Below are positions 24,551 through 32,047 of a stretch of DNA of 52,030 nucleotides, piece after piece. The stretch spans positions 1 to 52,030 of the forward strand of contig JAJQEI010000050.1 of assembly GCA_021201755.1 (NCBI GenBank), written 5' to 3'. Made by a program: the position numbers and the translations under genes. Below the pieces are notes generated by a model that made no database searches, was not told the DNA's origin, and was given only the letters and a program-made list of their open reading frames with translations. The stretch is from Ruminococcus sp. Lineage in GTDB: Bacteria; Bacillota; Clostridia; Oscillospirales; Ruminococcaceae. Numbering within the stretch: position 1 is the stretch's first letter; every line of letters starts with the position of its first letter.

Positions 24551-25336
24551 ATGTTAAAAAACAAGAAGATTTTGGCGTTTTTGCTGGCATCTGCTATGAT
24601 GTGTACTGCTTTCACTGCTTGTGGTGATGATTCTGATGAGGATTCTTCCTCCGAGGCAGTGTCTAGCGAAGCAGCGGAAGAATCCGCAGAGGAATCCAGT
24701 GAGGAAACAGACGGAGAGGAAAGTTCTCTTGCACAGGTGGAAACACAGGAATTTGAAGAAGCAGTTGTTGCCGAGTCCGGAAATGCTTATTTGAGCATGG
24801 TAGATAGTCAGTGGTGGTTGCAGTATTGGGGCAGCGATATGGATTATCTGACCTATAATGCAGGTATCGTAGAAATTACCGGAGATGGTTCTTATACGGT
24901 TAGTGTCACGATTGATACAGATGCTTGTCGTTATGATACTACCGGCGATGCAAGTGGCGAGTTAGTTGCAAATGGTTCTGAATTCATGGCAGTACAGATT
25001 ATGGATGGTGCCGACCTGTTCCCAGATGCAATAATTACGATTGATAGTGTAGTAGTAACTGGAACAGATGGTACAGCAAATGAAATGGAATTGACTGCTT
25101 CAAGCTATACCAACACAGAAGAAGCAGATGTGGACGACGTTACGCACAACAATATTCGTGCAAACGTTTATAATGCATATGTTTCGGATTTGCCAGATGA
25201 TGCAAGAAGTACAGAAGGTTTGTTGTCTGATCTAGATGATGCTTCCGCTTATTCATCAACAATTATCGACAATTCTGCAATTGGCGATTGGATGACCATT
25301 GAAGTAAACTTCACTGTTAGCGGTACTGGTCTTTAA
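24551..25336 (+). CDS. Lipoprotein with a Trp-rich carbohydrate-binding-like domain
   Basis: 261 residues. The signal ends at Cys24 (AFTAC|G), followed by a Ser/Glu-rich acidic linker (~27-62). The rest is a beta-rich domain whose start, AYLSMVDSQWWLQYWGSDMDYLTYNAGIVEITGDGSYTVSV, resembles Trp-rich beta-sandwich modules in ruminococcal extracellular enzymes. Clustered aromatics (WW, YW) suggest sugar binding; this is inference, and I cannot assign a CBM family. Its architecture parallels the cohesin-like lipoprotein at 7319-8251. RBS AGAGGAA upstream; strong terminator downstream. Confidence 0.7.
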   Translation: MLKNKKILAFLLASAMMCTAFTACGDDSDEDSSSEAVSSEAAEESAEESSEETDGEESSLAQVETQEFEEAVVAESGNAYLSMVDSQWWLQYWGSDMDYLTYNAGIVEITGDGSYTVSVTIDTDACRYDTTGDASGELVANGSEFMAVQIMDGADLFPDAIITIDSVVVTGTDGTANEMELTASSYTNTEEADVDDVTHNNIRANVYNAYVSDLPDDARSTEGLLSDLDDASAYSSTIIDNSAIGDWMTIEVNFTVSGTGL

Positions 25337-25364
25337 TTTGTAAACAGGTACATTTGGATATTTG

Positions 25365-25394
25365 AAAGGGTACGATAAATCGTACCCTTTTTTT
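25365..25394 (+). terminator. Strong intrinsic terminator
   Basis: AAAGGGTACGAT / ATCGTACCCTTT arms (25365-25376 and 25379-25390) with a run of T to 25394. Confidence 0.9.
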
Positions 25395-25408
25395 GCCATT
25401 TAGTTCGC

Positions 25409-25437
25409 TTGACAGATGAAGAATTTTCGTGTATAAT
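25409..25437 (+). promoter_or_regulatory. Consensus sigma-A promoter of tcdA
   Basis: TTGACA (25409-25414), 17-bp spacer, TATAAT (25432-25437). Confidence 0.85.
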
Positions 25438-25468
25438 AAGGGTATGAAATAGAAAAGAGGGGAAAATA

Positions 25469-26215
25469 ATGAATCAATTTTCTAGAACGCAACGGCTTTT
25501 TGGAAAAGCCGCTATGAATCGCTTGGCGTCTGCTCGGGTTGCCGTCTTTGGCATCGGTGGTGTTGGTGGCTATACAGTAGAAGCACTTGTACGCAGTGGT
25601 ATCGGCAAAATTGATCTGATTGATGACGACAAAGTTTGTCTGACGAATTTAAACCGACAGATTATTGCCACGCACAGTACGATTGGCATGGATAAGGTCG
25701 ATGCTGCAACTGCACGGATACTTGATATCAATCCCAATTGTCAGGTTGTACCACACAAGACGTTTTTTACAGCTGAGACGACGCATATGTTTGATTTTAC
25801 CCAATATGACTACATAGTAGATGCGATTGATACAGTTACTGGAAAAATTGAACTCGTAGTGCAAGCAGAAAAGTGTGGTACACCGATTATCAGCAGTATG
25901 GGTGCAGGGAATAAGCTTGATCCAACAGCGTTTCAAGTGGCAGATATTTATGCGACTACTGTTTGTCCATTGGCACGTGTTATGCGTTATGCTTTGCGAA
26001 AGCGAAACATCGAGAAATTAAAGGTCGTCTATTCCACAGAGTCGGCTATGACGCTGTTGGAGGATGCACAAATCGATTGTCAGGAGTATGATTCTTGTCC
26101 ACCTGGACGCCATCAAATTCCGGGGAGTAATGCATTTGTTCCGTCCGTTGCAGGATTGATTCTTGCTGGTGAAGTAGTGAAAGATATAACAAATGAATTT
26201 ATGTCAGGAGGCTAA
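25469..26215 (+). CDS. tcdA: tRNA threonylcarbamoyladenosine dehydratase (E1-like)
   Basis: 248 residues. N-terminal FSRTQRLFG, nucleotide-binding VFGIGGVGGYTVEALVRSGIGKIDLIDDD, then NLNRQ and the catalytic region AIDTVTGKIELV; the C-terminal half includes STE and a SNAFVPSVAGL motif. It activates t6A37 of tRNA with ATP to form cyclic ct6A. GAGG lies upstream. It is followed after 5 bases by sfsA. Confidence 0.92.
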   Translation: MNQFSRTQRLFGKAAMNRLASARVAVFGIGGVGGYTVEALVRSGIGKIDLIDDDKVCLTNLNRQIIATHSTIGMDKVDAATARILDINPNCQVVPHKTFFTAETTHMFDFTQYDYIVDAIDTVTGKIELVVQAEKCGTPIISSMGAGNKLDPTAFQVADIYATTVCPLARVMRYALRKRNIEKLKVVYSTESAMTLLEDAQIDCQEYDSCPPGRHQIPGSNAFVPSVAGLILAGEVVKDITNEFMSGG

Positions 26216-26220
26216 AAATC

Positions 26221-26926
26221 ATGCAATATACAACAGTTGTTTCAGCAATCTTTTTAGAACGTCCGAATCGGTTTATTGCAATTGTGAAAATTGATGGAAA
26301 CTTAGAGCAAGTTCATGTAAAGAATACTGGTCGCTGTCAGGAACTGTTGATTCCCGGTTGCTGTGTTTATCTGGCGTTGGCAGCACATTCTAACCAAAAA
26401 ACACGGTATGATTTGATCGCTGTGAAAAAAGGACACCCACATCAGCCACCGTTACTCATTAACATGGATACCCAATGTCCAAACGTGGCAATGCGTGCTT
26501 GGCTGCAAAAAGGAAATCTTTTTCCAATTGGAGCAGAAATTCGACCGGAGGTTCGATATCGAAACTCACTCACGTTTTGATTTTCAAATAACGAATGAGA
26601 GTCAAAGAGCGTTTTTGGAGGTAAAGGGTGTGACATTAGAAAAAGATGATATTGCTTATTTTCTGGATGCACCCACTCAGCGGGGGATAAAGCATATCCG
26701 AGAGCTGATTGCCTGTCAGGAGGATGGATATCAAGCATATTTATTTTTTGTGATACAAATGAAAGGAGTGGTGCAGTTTCGCCCGAATAATAAAGCACAC
26801 CCTGCTTTTGGCGAAGCATTGCGCCAAGCGAAACAAGCTGGTGTTCATCTGTTGGCATACGATTGCGTCGTGACACCGGATACTGTGACACTAGATACTC
26901 CAGTTCCACTTATAATCGAAGAATAG
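26221..26926 (+). pseudogene. sfsA: SfsA-like DNA-binding/nuclease-fold protein, frameshifted by a tetranucleotide repeat
   Basis: The N-terminal part (FLERPNRFIAIVKIDGNLEQVHVKNTGRCQELL, PGCCVYLA, the NMDTQCPNVAMRAWL region) and the C-terminal part (SRFDFQITNESQRAFLEVKGVTLEKDD, AHPAFGEALRQA, DCVVTPDT) are typical SfsA. The frames differ at ACTCACTCAC (26564-26573): removing one ACTC copy restores RNSRFDF, matching the family's NSR.DF motif. The 4-base duplication looks like strand slippage. Role in bacteria is poorly known (sugar-fermentation stimulation). Confidence 0.88.
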
Positions 26927-26941
26927 AAGGGTAGTGTGTGT

Positions 26942-27529
26942 ATGAAATGGCATAATTTTTGGGGACATCTCAAGACGATTACAAAGCATCGCCACATGGT
27001 GATACGCCACTGTTGTAAAGCAGGGATATTTTGGCAGGGACTACGGCACGATTTGTCGAAATACAGTCCCACGGAGTTTTTTCAAGGTGTCAAATATTAT
27101 CAGGGGAACCGCAGTCCGAATGAGGCAGAGCGAGAGAACACAGGTTGCTCTTTGGCTTGGATGCACCATAAAGGACGAAACCGTCATCACTTCGAGTATT
27201 GGACGGACTATAATGCTGTGACGAAATGTGTTGACCCAGTACAAATGCCTATGCGGTATTTGGCAGAAATGTTTTGTGATCGTGTAGCTGCCAGTAAAAT
27301 TTATAAAAAAGATCAGTATAATCAGACGTGCCCACTGACTTACTTTCAAAATTCCGGTGCCAGAAAGCGTGGCGCATTGCATCCAAAAACAGAGGCAGAA
27401 CTGATGGAACTTTTGGAAATTTTGGCAGAACAAGGAGAAAAAGCAGCGTTCCAAGAGGTACGTCATCGTGTGAAAGTTGCACGAAGAAAAATTAAAGTGG
27501 AAAAAGGAATAATGTGTGATGGAAAATGA
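26942..27529 (+). CDS. DUF5662 family protein
   Basis: 195 residues starting MKWHNFWGHLKTITKHRHMVIRHCCKAGIFWQGLRHDLSKYSPTEF, with LAWMHHKGRNRHHFEYWTDY and MPMRYLAEMFCDRVAASKIY. Conserved His/Asp pairs (RHDLSKYS, HHKGRNRHHFEYW, EMFCDR) suggest an HD-like metal-dependent hydrolase fold; that is inference from spacing. Found widely in Firmicutes, function unknown. It overlaps the next gene by 11 bases. Confidence 0.8.
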   Translation: MKWHNFWGHLKTITKHRHMVIRHCCKAGIFWQGLRHDLSKYSPTEFFQGVKYYQGNRSPNEAERENTGCSLAWMHHKGRNRHHFEYWTDYNAVTKCVDPVQMPMRYLAEMFCDRVAASKIYKKDQYNQTCPLTYFQNSGARKRGALHPKTEAELMELLEILAEQGEKAAFQEVRHRVKVARRKIKVEKGIMCDGK

Positions 27530-28127
27530 AATGAAGCAGTCAGAAGAAATTCCAATGGATAGTCCGCAAAAGAATGTTGCAGAGGTTATATCGGAAACAA
27601 ATATGCCACACTTATCACGTCGTGTAGCAAAAAAGCGATTTGTTATTATTGGAATCATTGTTCTTGTAGTGATAGTTATTGTGATTTTTTTGGTGGGATT
27701 CGTCTTTGGTGGTACGAGCAAAGAAGATGCCATAGAAAATTATTATCAAGCATTACAATCATGCGATGCAAGGCAAATGATGAAGGCTGTGCCAGACGAA
27801 TATCTAAACGACTTGATGAAAAAATTGGATTATGACGAAGGTGATCTTGAGCAAGTAGTACAGGCATATATGAGAGATCAATATGGCGATGGCTTTGATG
27901 ATATTACATACACCATTAATGGAGGAATTGAATTATCCAAAGAAGATCTGGAGGAGTACTTCGATTCTACAAGTTTGGAAATTTCTGAGGGCATTTCCTA
28001 TAATGTCACCGTTGCCTATGATAACAGTGATAATAAAGAGGCAGAGACAAATCTAGTGTATCAATATCAAGGAGATTGGTATAACATGAAAGCAATGGTT
28101 TTCGTTAGTCTTGCAGTGCTGTCTTAA
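27519..28127 (+). CDS. Single-pass membrane protein with an extracellular domain
   Basis: About 202 residues. The first ~45 are charged and cytoplasmic, then one membrane helix (RFVIIGIIVLVVIVIVIFLVGFVFG), then a soluble acidic alpha/beta domain beginning TSKEDAIENYYQALQSCDARQMMKAVP. That start resembles the NTF2-like fold domains of DUF4878-type exported proteins, but I cannot assign it. Start ATG 27519 with AAGGA 10 bases upstream; overlaps DUF5662. Confidence 0.72.
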   Translation: MENEMKQSEEIPMDSPQKNVAEVISETNMPHLSRRVAKKRFVIIGIIVLVVIVIVIFLVGFVFGGTSKEDAIENYYQALQSCDARQMMKAVPDEYLNDLMKKLDYDEGDLEQVVQAYMRDQYGDGFDDITYTINGGIELSKEDLEEYFDSTSLEISEGISYNVTVAYDNSDNKEAETNLVYQYQGDWYNMKAMVFVSLAVLS

Positions 28128-28145
28128 ATATATCAGTATATGAGC

Positions 28146-28185
28146 AATCACCCCGAGATGTGGTACAATTTCGAGGTGATTTTTT
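28146..28185 (+). terminator. Terminator between convergent genes
   Basis: AATCACC (28146-28152) / GGTGATT with an inner imperfect stem, followed by T5-6. It closes the plus-strand operon. Confidence 0.75.
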
Positions 28186-28188
28186 GTT

Positions 28189-28877
28189 TTATTTGTCTTT
28201 TTTCTTTCGGAATCGTTTATGAAAGGATTTGTGCTGATTGAGATGGCTTTTCTGATAATTTTCGAGTATCTCATGTAGAGGAATATCGCTTCGTAAGGAG
28301 AAGAAAAAGTGTAACCGACTTTTTCGATGACGATTTGTAATGCTTGTATGAATTTCCTCTCGTAGTTCCTCGATGCATACTATAATTTCCGATTCTTTTG
28401 CGAATTGCTTGATTTTGACCATGAGCTGGGTGGAATAGATGACGTCCAAAACAAATACTCCATAGAAAAAACCAATGAAAAAAGAAAATGTTAGGTTGTC
28501 CGACAGCCATTGCAGTGCGTTTAAAATATGTAGGCGAATGAGGAAGTAATAAAATGCGCTGAGAATCATCCAGAAAAATGAAAATAGGGGACAAATAATG
28601 CCTTTTATATTACCACATTGATCGGAATAGTCCCAGAGTTGAATTTTCATACCGTGAATAAAAATCATATCCAGGTGGTTTCGATAGAAAGATAATCTTC
28701 TAGTCCAGCGAGGAGATAAAGTGTCACAAGACTAAAGCCATACAATGGTAAATATGGACCTACGAGAAATCCGGGGTTCATCCAATGATGTGCTGAAAAG
28801 AGACGACGAAACAGTACCTCAATGCCCCAACCGATGAGACTTCCAATAAAGAACAGAAAAGCGAGTGTTAAAAGCAA
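28189..28877 (-). pseudogene. PF06541/DUF1113 'ABC-transporter type IV' membrane protein, split and shortened
   Basis: The first frame (28665-28877, TTG start with AAAGGAGG 6 bases upstream) has IGWGIEVLFRRL...NPGFLVGPYLPLYGFSLVTLYLL, the family N-terminus. A second frame, starting ATG 28668 with a 4-base overlap, has KIQLWDYSDQCGNIKGIICPLFSFFW (the family WDYS...N.KG.ICL motif), two more helices and a basic tail. About 20 residues expected between these blocks (the E.-TGW.LE helix) are missing, and the frames differ, so a deletion with frameshift is likely. Two coupled genes cannot be excluded. Confidence 0.68.
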
Positions 28878-28968
28878 AAAATCCCTCCTTTGTATTACGT
28901 TTTTCTTGCTTGATACAGTTTTCTGGTATGTATTTTCTGTGATCAATACGCTCATGCTTCATACTCGT

Positions 28969-28997
28969 ATTATATCATATTTGAGGAAACAAGACAA
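28969..28997 (-). promoter_or_regulatory. Sigma-A promoter of the PF06541 gene
   Basis: TTGTCT (28997-28992), 17-bp spacer, TATAAT (28974-28969) on the minus strand. Confidence 0.65.
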
Positions 28998-29179
28998 TGG
29001 TCTTTTTTTGAAATTTTATTGTCGAATTAATAATTTCGATAAAGCAGAAATGCATTATGCACCGATTTTTGAAAATTTATTTTTTTATATACAATTGATA
29101 CTGAATTTTATACATTACTGTTTTTATTTTAAAGTTAGAATTATGAAAAGTTAATTTATCAATGAAATTTAAAAATCGA

Positions 29180-29208
29180 TTGACATAAAAAAAAAAATGT
29201 GGTATACT
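29180..29208 (+). promoter_or_regulatory. Promoter of tRNA-Gln
   Basis: TTGACA (29180-29185), 17-bp spacer made mostly of A, TATACT (29203-29208), 33 bases before the tRNA. Confidence 0.8.
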
Positions 29209-29241
29209 ATATAAGTTATTTGATTAGATGACATTGAATAT

Positions 29242-29317
29242 TGGGGTGTAGCCAAGCGGTAAGGCAGTGGACTCTGACTCCATCATTCCGAGGGTTCAAA
29301 TCCTTCCACCCCAACCA
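29242..29317 (+). tRNA. tRNA-Gln, anticodon CTG
   Basis: 76 bases including encoded CCA. Acceptor TGGGGTG pairs with CACCCCA, the D-arm contains AGCCAAGCGGTAAGGC, anticodon stem GTGGA/TCCAT encloses the loop CTCTGAC (anticodon CTG), and the T-loop is TTCAAAT. Single-tRNA transcription unit with its own promoter and terminator. It reads CAG codons. Confidence 0.95.
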
Positions 29318-29323
29318 AACGGC

Positions 29324-29396
29324 AAAATAGAGAAATCCATGCAAACACGAAAAAAATGTCGTGAGTGCATGGATTTTCTATTTTTTACAAATTGCC
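29324..29396 (+). terminator. Terminator after tRNA-Gln
   Basis: Long stem AAAATAG..AAATCCATGCA / TGCATGGATTT..CTATTTT with an inner CACGA/TCGTG hairpin, ending in T6. Confidence 0.85.
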
Positions 29397-29647
29397 TTTT
29401 TGCACTCAAATTTATTAAAAAAAGCCAAAATTTGCCCTAAAAAACAACACGTTACAACACAAAAGTTGGACTTTTTTTAAAGGTGTGATTTTAACAATTA
29501 GTTTGACAGGGTACAAGGAAGTTTTCTGACTATGCATATCGGACGGAAATAATCTATTAGGTTCTATTTCGTAATGGACACTTTTGATTTTAGCTATCTC
29601 CCTTAGGACTTTCGCCTTTAAAAAAGTGTAAATTGCCAAGCACGCAG
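29397..29647. other. Intergenic, no gene seen
   Basis: AT-rich sequence between the tRNA terminator and the terminator of the minus-strand lipoprotein. A minus-strand open frame across it has no ribosome site and no family-like sequence; I see nothing functional. Confidence 0.5.
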
Positions 29648-29681
29648 AAAAAAGAAGCGATAGATATTGACCTATCACTTC
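29648..29681 (-). terminator. Terminator of the PrsA-like gene
   Basis: GAAGCGATAG (29654-29663) / CTATCACTTC (29672-29681), one mismatch. On the minus strand it is followed by T6. Confidence 0.8.
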
Positions 29682-29718
29682 TTTTTATTGGATTATTACA
29701 GAAAAAATGAAATTTATT

Positions 29719-31137
29719 TTATTGACTCATGTCAATATCAAAGACATCATAACGTTTAATTGCCTTTTCGTTTAATTCTACAACTTGTGCAGCAACCCAT
29801 TCATCTAGCAAATCGTCGAATGTATCTGCATATTTATTAGAAATAACTGTGTCGATATTATCCTCCGTCCACAAGTCATCCTCTGTCATACGGTCTTCAA
29901 TGTCCAGTCGAACAATTAGATAAATACAGTTATTGTCTTCATCTTCTACGATGCCAGGTACACCGAATTCAATATCGTCACTAAAGATATAATTGTAAGC
30001 CGCTTCAGATGGCGTATATGTAATATCTTCTTCTTCGGTATCCTCGTCAGTGGTTACCTTTGCAATGATAGATTCGTTTTCATAAGGCGTCTCAGTTTCT
30101 GTGGTAGTTTCATCCTCACTTTCATCTTCTTCGGATTCAGTTGTTGTAGTGGTAGTCGTGGTAACGCTCGTGTCAGCGTCGTTTTCATCCGAAGTTGTGG
30201 TCGTTTCGGTATCACTGGAATCGTCTGCTACAGCTGTTGTTTCAGCCTCATCTTCTTCCGTTTCCTCTACCGTTGTCGTCGAGGTGGTTTCTTCTGCTGT
30301 TGTCGTAGTAGTAGTAGTTGTCATTGCGGCGATTTCGTTGCCATCTTCGTCTGTTTCAGAAGTTGCAGTTTCAGCAGCAGCTTCTTCGGAAATCGATGTG
30401 ACATAAGCGTCGTATTCGCTTTCAATGGTATCCATTTCAGCGTTGATTTCGTCTGCATCACCGTCACAATCTTCCAATCGTTCCAGATACTCTGTCACCA
30501 TATCCATCATATCATCTTTGCCATCATCATCCAACTCTTCACCATTGCCATCTGTTAGATCAAATGCAATATAGCGAACACGAGCATTGTTTTCAATGTA
30601 GTATTCTTGGATTTCTTCTTCTGTAACGCCCTCTGCACCATCGATGTCATAGTAATAGTAGAACAGTTCATTTGTCAAATAAGAGTTTTTAAGAACAAGC
30701 TCAATAGATTCAGAAGAAATGCCATTTGATTCATAGGTTTCGCCATAGGTTTCCCAGAAGGAATCGATGGTGTCGGAAATTTCCGTTAGGTCATCATCAT
30801 CCAATGTAATACTCAACTCGTCACATTTGTTTTGGATAGCTGCATACTGTTGACAGTATTCCAACGTCTTATTTTCAATCCAATCTTCTGCACTAACATC
30901 GTCCATAGTCTGTGCCTTGACTACATCATCATCTGTGACATCCAATTCAGAATTTTCTGATGACAGGGTAAAAGTCAACTCCGAATAAGCTGCATAAGAA
31001 TAATAAATGTACATCCCTGCCCGAATCTGTACACCATCAATGGTCATAGCATAAGCAGTACTGCTTCCACATCCTGCCAACAACCCTGCAACTGCACCAG
31101 CAAGTAAAAGCGCCGCTGCTTTTTTCCATTTGAACAT
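29719..31137 (-). CDS. SurA/PrsA-like lipoprotein chaperone with a Thr/Glu-rich insert
   Basis: 472 residues. Lipobox LLAGC with the lipidated Cys at 23. Residues ~30-200 form a SurA/PrsA-type helical foldase region, ending in VTEEEIQEYYIENNARVRYIAFDL, the usual entry to a parvulin PPIase domain. Instead of an uninterrupted PPIase, residues ~255-370 are low complexity: runs of eight Thr, plus Glu/Asp/Ser. The C-terminal part resumes with SDDIEFGVPGIVEDEDNNCIYLIVRLDIEDR, like the end of a parvulin domain. It probably assists folding of exported proteins at the membrane; PPIase activity is doubtful. Confidence 0.75.
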   Translation of the reverse strand: MFKWKKAAALLLAGAVAGLLAGCGSSTAYAMTIDGVQIRAGMYIYYSYAAYSELTFTLSSENSELDVTDDDVVKAQTMDDVSAEDWIENKTLEYCQQYAAIQNKCDELSITLDDDDLTEISDTIDSFWETYGETYESNGISSESIELVLKNSYLTNELFYYYYDIDGAEGVTEEEIQEYYIENNARVRYIAFDLTDGNGEELDDDGKDDMMDMVTEYLERLEDCDGDADEINAEMDTIESEYDAYVTSISEEAAAETATSETDEDGNEIAAMTTTTTTTTAEETTSTTTVEETEEDEAETTAVADDSSDTETTTTSDENDADTSVTTTTTTTTESEEDESEDETTTETETPYENESIIAKVTTDEDTEEEDITYTPSEAAYNYIFSDDIEFGVPGIVEDEDNNCIYLIVRLDIEDRMTEDDLWTEDNIDTVISNKYADTFDDLLDEWVAAQVVELNEKAIKRYDVFDIDMSQ

Positions 31138-31201
31138 AAATTTGATACCTCCGATAAAAATTCAGACAGTTATGAAAGCTGTCATAATCAATACAATTTT
31201 T

Positions 31202-31230
31202 ATTATACTACATTTTTTCAAAAAAGTCTA
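31202..31230 (-). promoter_or_regulatory. Promoter of the PrsA-like gene
   Basis: TAGACT (31230-31225), 17-bp spacer, TATAAT (31207-31202); GGAGG precedes the ATG. Confidence 0.6.
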
Positions 31231-31281
31231 TAGTTTCACGAAAATTTTTTTATTTTCTCAAAAAAATTGAAAATACATCTG

Positions 31282-32034
31282 CTATTTTTTCTTGGCTGCT
31301 TGCAAATGGTAATTAATTCTGGAAAGAATTCGTTCTGGAACTAGTCGAGATACTTGTACACCCAGACGTACAAACCAGCCTGGAATAATCAAAAGCTGTC
31401 CGGTCAATGCACCTAAAACGGCATCTTTTGCCACTTTTTCCGAAGTAAGTGCCGGTATTTTGAATTGAACGCCAGCTCTTTGGTTGAAATTAGTATTTAC
31501 CGGTCCAGGACACAGAATACTAATAGTGACACGACTTTTTTCGTGACGTAGTTCCTCAGCAATTGCCAATGATAAGCGTACCACATAATTTTTTGAAGCA
31601 TAATAGGATGAGAACAGTGGACCTGTCAAAAAACCGGCACTAGATGCCACATTTAAAATGCGTCCAGCGTTTCGAGAGCGAAACTCCTTTAAAAACAGCT
31701 TTGTCAAGATGTGAGTTGCACGGATATTCACCTTTAGCAAATTTAATTCGTCTTCCAAATCGGTTTCCGTGAACGCACCGAACACGCCGAATCCTGCATT
31801 GTTAACTAGAAGATCAACGTGCTTTCCGATACAAAAGCGATAGAGTGTAATGGGTGCATCATCTTCTGCCAAGTCCAGTGCAATGGTTTCCACAGGGACG
31901 GGGAGTGTACTTTTTAATTTTTCTAGTGTGTTTTCATCTCTGCCAGTTAGAATCAACGACCAGCCACGCTTGCTTAATTCCCATGCAATTGCTTTTCCAA
32001 TACCAGAGGTTGCACCTGTAATAACTGCACGCAT
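31282..32034 (-). CDS. Short-chain dehydrogenase/reductase
   Basis: 250 residues, classical SDR. TGATSGIG cofactor motif near the start, LDLAE, NNAGFG, the catalytic SS.GF...YYASK (Ser-Tyr-Lys), and PGPVNTNF. It uses NAD(P)H; the Arg in LTGRDE suggests NADP preference, which is a weak cue. Substrate unknown; the sequence resembles the YqjQ/DltE-like group. Start ATG 32034 (AAGGAG 8 bases before); the ATG at 32040 is too close to the site. It follows the broken CLC gene by 13 bases. Confidence 0.9.
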   Translation of the reverse strand: MRAVITGATSGIGKAIAWELSKRGWSLILTGRDENTLEKLKSTLPVPVETIALDLAEDDAPITLYRFCIGKHVDLLVNNAGFGVFGAFTETDLEDELNLLKVNIRATHILTKLFLKEFRSRNAGRILNVASSAGFLTGPLFSSYYASKNYVVRLSLAIAEELRHEKSRVTISILCPGPVNTNFNQRAGVQFKIPALTSEKVAKDAVLGALTGQLLIIPGWFVRLGVQVSRLVPERILSRINYHLQAAKKK

Positions 32035-32047
32035 TATCATTTCTCCT

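Noticed and set aside
30101..30406. Val/Ser-repeat open frame on the plus strand
   Set aside because: It is the mirror of the Thr/Glu-rich low-complexity insert of the minus-strand PrsA-like gene.
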